Positions 11,153-20,942 of a DNA stretch of 64,000 nt are shown here, piece by piece (the stretch's first letter is position 1; every line of letters starts with the position of its first letter). This stretch comes from Polaribacter sp. GTDB lineage: Bacteria; Bacteroidota; Bacteroidia; Flavobacteriales; Flavobacteriaceae. The stretch is from positions 62,001 through 126,000 of the forward strand of contig JAOLXX010000002.1 of the NCBI GenBank assembly GCA_028343155.1. The letters run 5' to 3'. The notes under the pieces are model-generated. The model did not search any database, was not told the origin of the DNA, and worked only from the letters and a program-made list of their open reading frames with translations. Both the position numbers and the translations under genes were made by a program.

Positions 11153-13801
11153 ATGAAAAAAATTACGCTTCAATTATTTTTACTATTTTCTATTTCGATA
11201 ATAGGTCAAACAACCTATAATATTGATGATCCAGAAGATCTTCGAAATGTTATTTATCAACCTGGTGATGAAATCATCTTAAAAAATGGGACATATAGTA
11301 CAGATGAAAGAATGATTTTCTTGGGTTCAGGTACAGCAGAAAATCCAGTTACTTTTAGAGCAGAAACTCCTGGAGGGGTTATTTTTACAGGTGGACCTAG
11401 GTTAACTATTGGAGGAGAAAGTGATGGAGATGTAACTGCTACTGGAGAGTATTTAGTTGTGGATGGTTTTCATTGGAAAGGAGGTTATGGGGCAAGTAAT
11501 TTTATCGAATTTAGAAATGGTTATGATTATGCACATCACAGCACTATTCAAAATTGTGTAATTGACGGTTTAGGAATAGAATCAAGTGAACTAGCAGAAG
11601 ATCTAGCAGATGAACAAATCTCAAAACACAGATGGATTGTTTTATATGGAACTTACAATACTGTCATTAATTGTTCTTTTATGAATAAAGTTAGTGCAGG
11701 TGCTATCATTTTAGGAGAATATGCATATAATGCATTTCCAAATGTTGCGGATGGTGAACCTGAAATAAACAATAGTTGTCAAGAAGTAGGTCATAAAATA
11801 ATGAATAATTATTTCTTTAATTATGAAAAAATGACCGAAAAGTATGGCACAAAAGCTAACGGAGACGCATTATCAAATTCAGGTGATAGTGAAACTATTC
11901 GTATTGGAACAAGCTCTAACCAAATGGTAAATAGCAAAGCAATTGTAAGCAATAATTATTTTGTACAGGCAGATGGAGAAAATGAAATTATAACGAATAA
12001 AAGTAAAGGAAACACCTATACAAATAATACGTTTAGAAGATGTAGAGGTTCTTTAGTTTTAAGACACGGCTCTAATGCGACTTTAGATGGTAATTACTTT
12101 TTAGGTGAAGATGTAGAGGGTACAGGTGGTATTAGAATTGTAGATAGTGAACATACAATTACAAACAATTATATTCAAGATTGTATTACTGAAGTCAGCA
12201 ATGCAAAATGGAATAATGGAATTACGTTTTTAGGAGGAAGTGCAAATGCAGCTGTAGCTTGTACTTCTGATAATGTTTCTAATGGTTATCAAAAAGTTGA
12301 AAACATCAATCTTTCTAACAATACTATTATAAATACTAATGCTCCTTTATTTTATAATGAAGACAAAGGATCTACAGATCCGAGAGGAACTGTATCTAAC
12401 AATTTAATTTACTTTGCAGAGTCAGATCCAAATTTAACAGCTGTTATTTCTGGTGATAGTGAAACTGCGTTTAATAATTTAGGAACTGGGTTAACTTATA
12501 CAGGTAATGTATTTGTAGGTACTTCACTAGGTGCAACTTCACCCGGTTTTTCTGAAGAAGCAGGTATTACAGCAACTGCAAGTGGAGAGATTTTTACATT
12601 CTCTGGAGCAACAGGAAAAGGTGCAGATATGGGTACTTATGTCCCAACAACAGATGCTATGGTTGGTCATGGCATTGGAGCTTGTTTTGCAGATTATACT
12701 GGAGCTAACATTACAAATGGAGATTGTACAATTACAGTATCAGAATCTTTAACAGTGAGTAGCTTATCAGTATTAGATCCTATTGCTGAAAGTTACGATG
12801 TTTCTGTTACTGCTAATATTGCTTGGACAGCAGCTTCAAATGATTCTTGGATAACGATTGATGTAAATTCAGGGACAGGAAATGCTACAGTTTCTATAAC
12901 AGTTACAAAAAACGATACAACAAGTGCTAGAACGGGTTCAGTAACTTTTACGCAAGTTGCAGGAGGTGATGATATTGTTAGAATGCTTAGTATTACTCAA
13001 AACGGAGCAGATTTAACAAGTATCTACGATTTAATAAATACAGGAGATGTTAATGATCCAGTAAGTGTTCATTCGTTTTCAGAACAACAAGATGAAAATC
13101 ATTCCAGTCCAAAAACTAATTATGCTACAAATACTTTAGATAAAGATAATGGATCTGTTTGGGCAGCAGATGATGATGCTGTTTTATCTGGAGATTATAA
13201 AGGTGATGGAGAATATATAATATACGATTTAGGAAGTACACGTGAAGTGAATGTGGTACAATTTACTACTACCAATAAATCAGATTCTTTCGGATTTCAA
13301 GTGTGGGCTTCATCAACAGGAACAGATCTAGCAGATTTTACAAAAAAACTTCCAATTTCAGACGATTTATTATTAACAGCAACAGGAACAACAGATTTTA
13401 ATCAATATGAAATTTCTGGAGGTGTAAATGCTCGTTATATAAAATTAATTGGTTTTGGTAGATTTAATAGTGATGGAGATAGCAGAGAAAGTGCATGGAG
13501 TGCAGTGGGCGAAATTGAGTTTTATGGTGCTTCAAGCTTATCAGTAAATAATTATAATGCCTTAAATGAAATCGCTATTTACCCTGTTCCAGCAAACAAT
13601 GTCCTTTATATTAAAAGTGTAAGTCAAAATATAAAAGAAATCAATATTTATAGTATTGATGGAAGAAAAGTACTAGAAAAAAAGATGATTGACATCGTTC
13701 AAAACGCCAATTTAGATGTTTCAAGACTAAAAAGTGGTTTGTATATTGTAAAAATTGAAGATGGATATAGTTCAGTGTCAAAGTTGATAACGATTAAATA
13801 A
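11153..13801 (+). CDS. PL6-type (chondroitinase B-like) alginate lyase with BACON-like and F5/8-type-C-like modules and T9SS tail
   Basis: 882 aa; parallel beta-helix pattern (DPEDLRNVIYQPGDEIILKNGTYSTDERMIFLGSGTAENPVTFRAETPGGVIFTG; GDSETIRIG); BACON-like SVTANIAWTAASNDSWITID; C-term ALNEIAIYPVPANNVLYIKS..GLYIVKIEDG. Confidence 0.85.
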   Translation: MKKITLQLFLLFSISIIGQTTYNIDDPEDLRNVIYQPGDEIILKNGTYSTDERMIFLGSGTAENPVTFRAETPGGVIFTGGPRLTIGGESDGDVTATGEYLVVDGFHWKGGYGASNFIEFRNGYDYAHHSTIQNCVIDGLGIESSELAEDLADEQISKHRWIVLYGTYNTVINCSFMNKVSAGAIILGEYAYNAFPNVADGEPEINNSCQEVGHKIMNNYFFNYEKMTEKYGTKANGDALSNSGDSETIRIGTSSNQMVNSKAIVSNNYFVQADGENEIITNKSKGNTYTNNTFRRCRGSLVLRHGSNATLDGNYFLGEDVEGTGGIRIVDSEHTITNNYIQDCITEVSNAKWNNGITFLGGSANAAVACTSDNVSNGYQKVENINLSNNTIINTNAPLFYNEDKGSTDPRGTVSNNLIYFAESDPNLTAVISGDSETAFNNLGTGLTYTGNVFVGTSLGATSPGFSEEAGITATASGEIFTFSGATGKGADMGTYVPTTDAMVGHGIGACFADYTGANITNGDCTITVSESLTVSSLSVLDPIAESYDVSVTANIAWTAASNDSWITIDVNSGTGNATVSITVTKNDTTSARTGSVTFTQVAGGDDIVRMLSITQNGADLTSIYDLINTGDVNDPVSVHSFSEQQDENHSSPKTNYATNTLDKDNGSVWAADDDAVLSGDYKGDGEYIIYDLGSTREVNVVQFTTTNKSDSFGFQVWASSTGTDLADFTKKLPISDDLLLTATGTTDFNQYEISGGVNARYIKLIGFGRFNSDGDSRESAWSAVGEIEFYGASSLSVNNYNALNEIAIYPVPANNVLYIKSVSQNIKEINIYSIDGRKVLEKKMIDIVQNANLDVSRLKSGLYIVKIEDGYSSVSKLITIK

Positions 13802-13824
13802 TTTTTTTTCAACTAAATTTATTA

Positions 13825-13857
13825 AAAAGCTGGACTTTATAAGTTCGGTTTTTTTTA
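13825..13857 (+). terminator. intrinsic terminator after PL6 gene
   Basis: AAAGCTGGACTT-TATAA-GTTCGGTTTTTTT, a stem with G-U pairs plus T-run. Confidence 0.5.
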
Positions 13858-13929
13858 ACTATTTAAAAAATAGATTTTTTAAAAAAAAAATCTATTTATA
13901 ATTTTTATCCTCCAAAATTATTTCTATTT

Positions 13930-13953
13930 TTGGTAAACCAAATTGGTAATCCA
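13930..13953. promoter_or_regulatory. operator-like tandem TTGGTnnnCCA element, 13-bp period
   Basis: TTGGTAAACCA (13930-13940) AA TTGGTAATCCA (13943-13953), 45 nt upstream of the 13998 gene; repeated at 15014-15037. Confidence 0.7.
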
Positions 13954-13997
13954 GTTTGTTGGTTTTATAAATTTTATAAATACTTAAACACTTTCTT

Positions 13998-14909
13998 ATG
14001 AAAAAAACATTACTTTTTATTTTTGCAATTAGTAGCTTGTCTATGTCGGCTCAAGATCCTGTGGTCTTAAATGCTACTTTAGATCCATTGGCTAGAACAG
14101 GTAGTTCTGATTGTTCTTGTGCAGGATGGATGAATAAAGACTTAGGAGATCAACTTGAATCTTCATCTTGGAATTCAGATACATCTTTTGGAGCAAAATT
14201 TGATGATACAGAATCTGACGTGATGTATCAAGAAATTGCTGTATTAGCAAATACAGACTATAAATTTACATATGTGTACAATTTTGAAGCTAAAGGAACT
14301 GATGCTTTGTCTTCTCAATTAGATGTAAGAATTTTAGCAGGTTCAGCTTATACAAGTGGGTATACACCAGCTTATCCTGCGGCTGCTGATGGTGTTTCTA
14401 GAGATTTTGGTTATCCGGATATTGCTGATGTAGAAAATGCATCTAATAACTTAGTTTCTGAGATTTTAGATTATCCAGGGGATAAAGATTTTAGAACAAG
14501 AGAAATAACTTTTAGTACTGGGTCTAATACGAGTATAGCGATTTTTTTAAGAGGTATTGGTCGTGATGTAACAGGTTCTAATAGTAAAGGTTATGCTTGG
14601 TCTAATGGACAGCACGAAATTAGAATTGATGAAGTGTCTATGACTAATGAAGGAGCTACAGCTTCTGTAGATGATTTCTTTTCTTCACAAATTAGTGCAT
14701 ATCCTAATCCAGCAAAAGATTTTATACAAGTTTCTTCAACTAGAGAAATTACAGGTATTGCAATGTATAATTTAATAGGTAAAAAAGTTGTAAACTTTTC
14801 TTCTGTAAATAACAACAGAATTGATACTTCTAAATTAGCAAAAGGAATTTATGTATTAAAAGTTTCAAGTAACGAACTTGTAGGGACTAAAAAAATTATT
14901 ATTGAGTAG
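13998..14909 (+). CDS. secreted carbohydrate-binding-like protein with T9SS sorting domain
   Basis: Signal peptide; MYQEIAVLANTDYKFTYVYNFEAKG.. beta-sandwich-like segment; C-term ISAYPNPAKDFIQVSS..GIYVLKVSSNELVGTKKIIIE. Confidence 0.65.
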   Translation: MKKTLLFIFAISSLSMSAQDPVVLNATLDPLARTGSSDCSCAGWMNKDLGDQLESSSWNSDTSFGAKFDDTESDVMYQEIAVLANTDYKFTYVYNFEAKGTDALSSQLDVRILAGSAYTSGYTPAYPAAADGVSRDFGYPDIADVENASNNLVSEILDYPGDKDFRTREITFSTGSNTSIAIFLRGIGRDVTGSNSKGYAWSNGQHEIRIDEVSMTNEGATASVDDFFSSQISAYPNPAKDFIQVSSTREITGIAMYNLIGKKVVNFSSVNNNRIDTSKLAKGIYVLKVSSNELVGTKKIIIE

Positions 14910-14936
14910 AGTTAAACTTTGAATTATTGAATTAAG

Positions 14937-14966
14937 AACCTATTTACGAATTAAATGGGTTTTTTT
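14937..14966 (+). terminator. intrinsic terminator
   Basis: AACCTATTTA-CGAAT-TAAATGGGTT followed by TTTTTT. Confidence 0.65.
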
Positions 14967-15013
14967 GTAAATAGTTATCATATTTTTTTTATTATCCAAT
15001 TTTATATCTAAAT

Positions 15014-15037
15014 TTGGTGAACCAGATTGGTACGCCA
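15014..15037. promoter_or_regulatory. operator-like tandem TTGGTnnnCCA element upstream of susC
   Basis: TTGGTGAACCA (15014-15024) GA TTGGTACGCCA (15027-15037); same architecture as 13930-13953. Confidence 0.7.
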
Positions 15038-15077
15038 ATAAATAATTAATTACTTTTTTAAACAAAAAATAAAAATT

Positions 15078-18000
15078 ATGAAGTTAAAATTTAAAATAAC
15101 ATTATTACTATTAATGTTTGTAAGTATTTCTTTTTACGCACAGGGAGAATATACTCTGAAAGGTGTTGTAAAAGATGCTCCTAGTAATTCTGCTTTACCA
15201 GGAGTTACAATTACTATATTAAATAGTAATAAAGGAACACAAACAGATTTTGATGGTAAGTATACTATTAAAGTTAAAAAGGGAGATGTACTTCGTTTTT
15301 TATATTTAGGATTTGCTGCTCAATCTATTATTATTGATGCACAAAAAGAATTAAATATTACATTAGTTGAAGATGCTTCACAATTAGACGAAATTGTTGT
15401 TGTAGGTTATGGAACGCAAAAAAAATCTCATCTTACAGGTTCAATTTCAAAAGTTGTAAACGAAAATTTAGATCAAATTGCAGTAGCAAGGGTAGATGAT
15501 GCTTTAATTGGTCAAGTATCTGGTGTTAATATTCAAGCAACTTCTGCAGAAGCTGGTGGTGCACCTACTATTAGAATTAGAGGTACTGGGTCTATTTCAT
15601 CTGATTCAGGACCAGCAATAGTAGTTGACGGTATAATAGTAGATTCTGATTTTCTTGGTATTTTAGATATGAATGATGTAGAATCTTTTGAAGTATTAAA
15701 AGATGCAGCATCTGCAGCTATTTATGGTAGTGAAGGGTCTAATGGTGTAATTTTAATTACCACCAAATCTGGAAAATCTGGAAAAACAAAATTTACTTAC
15801 GACACTTATACAGGTTATAAACAAGCTTTTGGAAGTGAAGACTACTCAAGAAGTCTTTCGGACTGGGCAGCTCTAGAATTAGCTGAGACAGGTACTAATA
15901 CAAATGGTACTTTATACGCTCAAGAATTAGCAAAAGTAACAGGTATTGATAGAGATTGGCAAGAAGTTTTCTTTGATGGAGGTTTTATTACAAGTCATTC
16001 TTTTGCGGCAAGAGGAGGTTCTGAAACTACAAAGTTTAGTGTATCTTTTAGATATCTTCATGATGAAGGAGTTGTGATAACAGACGATTACAAAGTATAC
16101 TCTGCAAAAGTAAAAGTAGATACTAAGTTGTCAGAAAATATTAAGTTTGGAGTTAGTGTTACACCTTCCTACTCAAAGAAAAGAGCATTGCCTACGTCTA
16201 TTCACAATCCAATAAGACAATCGCCTTGGTTACCTATTTATCATACAGCAGAAACGCTTCAATTTATAGATAGAGATGCTTATCCAAATGTTGGTGTAGG
16301 AGATTATTTTAGAGAAGATCATTTAGATGAATTAGATATAAATGGTGATGGTAGTAGTACTACTTCTCGTACATCTGGAGATCAAAATCCATATGCTCAA
16401 TATGTTGAAAGAGAACACTATGAATTTAAAACTAAAATATTAGGTTCTACATACTTGAGTTATAAAATTTTAGATGGACTTACTGCAAAGACTTCTTTAG
16501 GTATCACATTAGAAGACGGTAAAAGAACAAGATGGAATGGTACAGAATACCATCACTCAAATGGAGCTGATTTTGAGTTAAGAAATAGATTTAGAACTAG
16601 ATTAATTTCAGACAATACTTTATCATACAATAAATATGTTGGAGATCACGAATTTAATTTTTTATTAGGTGCTACAATTCAACAAAGAACATCTGAAACT
16701 GAAACTACTAATGGTAGTGGATATTCTAATGATTTGCTTAAAAACTTACAAGGAGCAACAGTTATTACCAAGCCATTAGATGGTCAAATAAATCTTACGA
16801 GAAGAAAGACTGGTTATTTTGCAAGGTTTAACTATTCTTATGCAGATAAATATTTATTCAATGCTTCTTTCAGACGAGATGGTAGTTCTGTTTTTGGAAT
16901 TAATTCTAAATGGGGTAATTTCCCAGCAGCATCTGTTGGTTGGAATGTCTCTAAAGAAAGTTTCTTAGAAGATAACGATGTTATAAGTAACCTAAAATTT
17001 AAAGCAGCTTATGGTCTTACAGGAAACGAAAACTTTAGTACAGGAAGTGATGTAACAAATACTTGGCCTTATTTAGCTTTATTACAATCTACCAATTATA
17101 TTGGAGATGATGGGGCTATATTAGCAGGTTTTTCAGCTTTAAACATTGCAAATCCATTATTACAATGGGAAGCGTCTAGGGAACTTAACATTGGACTAGA
17201 TTATGGGTTTTTTAACAACAGAATATCTGGTTCTTTAGACTATTATAAGAGAACTAGTGATGAATTATTATTAGATCAAGATGTTTCTTATGTTACTGGA
17301 TTTAGTGGAGGAATCGTAAATAAAGGAGAAGTAGAAAACAGAGGTTTGGAATTAGAATTGAGAACCAAAAATATTGCTACGGAAGACTTTAGTTGGTCTT
17401 CAACTATAATAGCTTCTATGAATAGAAACGAATTGCTAAATTTTGGTAACGATGACGGGAATTTAACTGTAGATGGATTTGGAAGAAATACACAGTGGAT
17501 AAATAAAGTTGGTAATCCAATTTCTTCTTTTTATGGATATGTTGTAGACAAAGAAATATCAAAAGAATACTGGGATACTCCATATAACAGAATTAATGGA
17601 CAAGCAGAAGATATTATTGTTAAAGATTTAAATGGTGATGGTATAATTACTGATGATGATAAGACTATTCTTGGAGATCCTTATGCAGATATTACTTGGA
17701 GTTTAACTAATGACTTTAAAATGGGTAATTTTGATTTCTCTGTAATGGTTCAAGGAAGTCAAGGAGCACAGGTAAGAAACGTTGGGGACCAATATTTCTA
17801 TCATTTTAGTGGTGCTACGCTAGATGGTGCGCCAGAAGCCCTAGTTGCTAATGGAACGATACCAGATGTGTCTTTCCTTAAAGCGAAAATTTTTACTGAT
17901 GATATTGTTCAAAATGCAGGCTATATATCGTTACGTAATGTAAACCTTGGGTATACATTACCTGATGATGTAATCTCAAAAATCGGAATTCAATCATTAA

Positions 18001-18167
18001 GAATGTATGTTTCTGGTCAGAATTTAATTTATATAACTTCTGATGATTATCACGGTTTTAACCCAGAATATATTGACACAAACAATACACCTATATCTTA
18101 TGGTTCTCAAAGAGCAGGTACACCTTTGTTTAGTACGTATTCATTTGGTTTAAATGTTAATTTTTAA
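15078..18167 (+). CDS. susC: SusC-type TonB-dependent receptor
   Basis: 1029 aa; carboxypeptidase-like N-domain (LKGVVKDAPSNSALPGVTITILNSNKGTQTDFDGKYTI), LDEIVVVGYGTQKK TonB box, plug and barrel motifs. Confidence 0.95.
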   Translation: MKLKFKITLLLLMFVSISFYAQGEYTLKGVVKDAPSNSALPGVTITILNSNKGTQTDFDGKYTIKVKKGDVLRFLYLGFAAQSIIIDAQKELNITLVEDASQLDEIVVVGYGTQKKSHLTGSISKVVNENLDQIAVARVDDALIGQVSGVNIQATSAEAGGAPTIRIRGTGSISSDSGPAIVVDGIIVDSDFLGILDMNDVESFEVLKDAASAAIYGSEGSNGVILITTKSGKSGKTKFTYDTYTGYKQAFGSEDYSRSLSDWAALELAETGTNTNGTLYAQELAKVTGIDRDWQEVFFDGGFITSHSFAARGGSETTKFSVSFRYLHDEGVVITDDYKVYSAKVKVDTKLSENIKFGVSVTPSYSKKRALPTSIHNPIRQSPWLPIYHTAETLQFIDRDAYPNVGVGDYFREDHLDELDINGDGSSTTSRTSGDQNPYAQYVEREHYEFKTKILGSTYLSYKILDGLTAKTSLGITLEDGKRTRWNGTEYHHSNGADFELRNRFRTRLISDNTLSYNKYVGDHEFNFLLGATIQQRTSETETTNGSGYSNDLLKNLQGATVITKPLDGQINLTRRKTGYFARFNYSYADKYLFNASFRRDGSSVFGINSKWGNFPAASVGWNVSKESFLEDNDVISNLKFKAAYGLTGNENFSTGSDVTNTWPYLALLQSTNYIGDDGAILAGFSALNIANPLLQWEASRELNIGLDYGFFNNRISGSLDYYKRTSDELLLDQDVSYVTGFSGGIVNKGEVENRGLELELRTKNIATEDFSWSSTIIASMNRNELLNFGNDDGNLTVDGFGRNTQWINKVGNPISSFYGYVVDKEISKEYWDTPYNRINGQAEDIIVKDLNGDGIITDDDKTILGDPYADITWSLTNDFKMGNFDFSVMVQGSQGAQVRNVGDQYFYHFSGATLDGAPEALVANGTIPDVSFLKAKIFTDDIVQNAGYISLRNVNLGYTLPDDVISKIGIQSLRMYVSGQNLIYITSDDYHGFNPEYIDTNNTPISYGSQRAGTPLFSTYSFGLNVNF

Positions 18168-18184
18168 TCTTAAAAAAAATAATA

Positions 18185-19726
18185 ATGAAAAATATAAAAT
18201 ATTTATTTTTTGCGCTAATAGGAACAATTTTTATTTCTTGTGATGCAGATGAGTTTTTAAACCCACTTCCAGACACAGTTAATGCTGCTGATGGATTTTA
18301 TCAAAACGACGAACAAATTTTGGCTGGAGTTTTGGGAATGTATGATGCACTTCAAGGTGTAAATGAAAATACTGAAACAAATAGTTCTAACTTTAACAGA
18401 GGTGTGCAGTTTGAATATCTCTTAACTGAGCATCGTTCTGACAATACAAGAAGTGCAACCCTTGAAGGATCTAGGGCTGATTTTCATAGATATGTAACCG
18501 AAGCAATTAACATACAATCTGAAGATTATTATCAATCTATGTATGAAATTATTTTTAGAGCAAATACAATTCTTGCTTCTTTAAATGCTGCTAATGCCGC
18601 AAATGTTGGAAAATATTCAGCGGAAGCTAAATTTTTGAGAGCCCTAGCATATTTTAATTTAATCAGACTTTATGGAAGTGATGATGATTCTATAGGTGGT
18701 GTGCCATTGGTAACTAGTTTAGTAACTGCTGCAGATGAAACGGAACTTTTTACGAGAAAACCAAAAGCAACAGTTTATGAACAAATTGTAAAAGATTTAG
18801 AAGATGCAATTGCTAATTTAGATAATAGTGCTAAGTCAAGAGCTTCAAAAGCTGCGGCTCAAGGAATTTTAGCAAAAGTTTATTTGTCTCAACCATCACC
18901 TGATTTTGATGGTGCAAAAGATTTATGTGAAGCAATTGTAGCAGAAGGTTCTTATAATTTACAAGCTGATTTTAGAGATGTTTTTTACGATGAAATGAAC
19001 AGTGAAATTATTTTTGCTGTTAGATATACTTCAGGAGATCCAAACGAAAGTCAAGGTTTTTCATCTGAATTTACTTCATTTAAACGTCAAGGAAGACAAG
19101 ATGGTTTAAATATTGTGAATCCTAATTTAGTAACTGCTTTTAATGAAAATGGAGGTAATAGAACGGCAGTTTCTTATATTGCTTTTGGTGATGATGCTGA
19201 ACAAGAGTCTGCACCTGGTGTTCCTGCTCCATTAAGTGCTGAAGTTGCAAAATTTTTACCAGAAGGAACCGATGTTACAACAGATCCTGATGCACCAAAA
19301 TATGGTACTTTTCCTAGACTTGCTGGTAATGATTGGCCAGTATTACGTTATGCAGATGTATTATTAATGCATGTAGAAGCAATTTTACGAGGTTCTGGTG
19401 CAGTTAGTACTAGTGATGCAGCCGCTTTAGCTTCATTCAATGCTATTAGAAATCGTGCTGGTCTAGATAATGACACTGATGGTTCAATAACAATAGAAGA
19501 ATTATTATTAGAAAGAAGAGTAGAATTGGCTTTTGAGAACCAACGTTTCTTTGATTTGTTAAGATTTGGAGTTGCTGATGACGTATTATCTAATCATTCA
19601 GCCGAAGATAATAACTTAGATGTATCAGTTTATCCTAGTTATAATGCTAGAGCTTTACTATTGCCAATTCCTTCGAGAGAAATTAATTTGAGTAAAGGTC
19701 TTTTAAAGCAAAACCCTGGTTATTAA
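18185..19726 (+). CDS. susD: SusD/RagB-type glycan-binding lipoprotein
   Basis: Lipobox FISCDADEFLNPLPD; RALAYFNLIRLYG; C-terminal LLLERRVELAFENQRFFDLLRFG..LLPIPSREINLSKGLLKQNPGY. Confidence 0.95.
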   Translation: MKNIKYLFFALIGTIFISCDADEFLNPLPDTVNAADGFYQNDEQILAGVLGMYDALQGVNENTETNSSNFNRGVQFEYLLTEHRSDNTRSATLEGSRADFHRYVTEAINIQSEDYYQSMYEIIFRANTILASLNAANAANVGKYSAEAKFLRALAYFNLIRLYGSDDDSIGGVPLVTSLVTAADETELFTRKPKATVYEQIVKDLEDAIANLDNSAKSRASKAAAQGILAKVYLSQPSPDFDGAKDLCEAIVAEGSYNLQADFRDVFYDEMNSEIIFAVRYTSGDPNESQGFSSEFTSFKRQGRQDGLNIVNPNLVTAFNENGGNRTAVSYIAFGDDAEQESAPGVPAPLSAEVAKFLPEGTDVTTDPDAPKYGTFPRLAGNDWPVLRYADVLLMHVEAILRGSGAVSTSDAAALASFNAIRNRAGLDNDTDGSITIEELLLERRVELAFENQRFFDLLRFGVADDVLSNHSAEDNNLDVSVYPSYNARALLLPIPSREINLSKGLLKQNPGY

Positions 19727-19744
19727 TACACAAAAAATAAAAAT

Positions 19745-20929
19745 ATGAAACATAAATTAAGTACCTTGAATAACGCCATAAAAATTGCGTTAAGTTTATT
19801 TGCGATAGTTTTCGTAATAAGCTGTGAAGAAGCCTTTGAGTTTGATTTACCAGATACTGGGTCTATAGCAGATGCTACATTGCCAGAAGCAAACTTTAGC
19901 TTCGCTCCAAAACCAGAAGATTTTAGAGTTTTAAAATTTGTCAATACATCTAATGAATCAACTAAATACGTTTGGGATTTTGGAGATTCTACAGATCTAA
20001 GTACAAATCTAGATAGTATAACCAAAGTTTATTTCTTTGAATATTTAGATAGTGAAGGTTACAGTTCTCTTAAGAACAACGAGCTTCTTATAAGTAATGA
20101 AAAACTTGAAAAAGACCCTGATCCGATTTATCTTGATAGCGTTGAAAATGTTATTAATGAAATTTATACGAGTCTTGAGAATGTTACTTACACACTTGGA
20201 GACATCAATAGTGCTGTTAAAGAGTTAAAAGATCCTATGTATATTTACCTTAATGCAGATCCAGATGTTACCAAAACAACAGATTACCAAGTAACATTAA
20301 CGGCTTCTGATGCAAACAATGCTTCAGGAGTTCTAACTGAGACAATTCAGCTACAAAATGTTTTTGTACCTATAAATCCAACACTTGTACTTGGAGACTT
20401 TGAAAGTTCTTCGCTTACTTCTACTTGGAGAATAACTCCTTTTACAGATGGAACTACAAATGCTCCTAATTCTTCATCTGATGGTTCTAATAACAATTAT
20501 GATGGTGTAGATACTGGATCTAAAACACGAGGTATGAAATTTGCGGCAGATACATCTGACCCTACAAAACCAAATAGTAGAAGGTATGGACACCAAAAAG
20601 TAACAGTTTCTCCATCAACGGTAGATCGTACAGTAAAATACATTATAGAATATGAATATGCTATAAAACTTGCTGCAAAAGCTGGAAGTAATATAACCGT
20701 ACAAATTTTAGACGGACAGTTTACAGATGGAAAAGATGCTTTAACAGCTAATACTTTAGCAACATCAGTTGCTGACGAATTATTAGGTAAAGGAAACTTC
20801 ACAACGGTTAAAAAAGAGTTTAACTCTAATGATAGTGGCTTAATTACTATATGGATTTCTGGTGATACAGATCAAGATGCATATTTAGACAATGTTAAAA
20901 TATATCCTAAACCAGGAGTAAAATATTAA
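19745..20929 (+). CDS. PKD-domain lipoprotein with C-terminal carbohydrate-binding-like module (SusE/F position)
   Basis: Lipobox VISCEEAFEF; PKD-like FVNTSNESTKYVWDFGDST; C-terminal module NYDGVDTGSKTRGMK..YEYAIKLAA..DAYLDNVKIYP. Confidence 0.75.
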   Translation: MKHKLSTLNNAIKIALSLFAIVFVISCEEAFEFDLPDTGSIADATLPEANFSFAPKPEDFRVLKFVNTSNESTKYVWDFGDSTDLSTNLDSITKVYFFEYLDSEGYSSLKNNELLISNEKLEKDPDPIYLDSVENVINEIYTSLENVTYTLGDINSAVKELKDPMYIYLNADPDVTKTTDYQVTLTASDANNASGVLTETIQLQNVFVPINPTLVLGDFESSSLTSTWRITPFTDGTTNAPNSSSDGSNNNYDGVDTGSKTRGMKFAADTSDPTKPNSRRYGHQKVTVSPSTVDRTVKYIIEYEYAIKLAAKAGSNITVQILDGQFTDGKDALTANTLATSVADELLGKGNFTTVKKEFNSNDSGLITIWISGDTDQDAYLDNVKIYPKPGVKY

Positions 20930-20942
20930 AAAAATAAAAATT

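Noticed and set aside
13868-13897. AAATAGATTTTTT/AAAAAATCTATTT inverted repeat as a regulatory site
   Set aside because: Low-complexity A/T hairpin just after a terminator; more simply part of the termination region.
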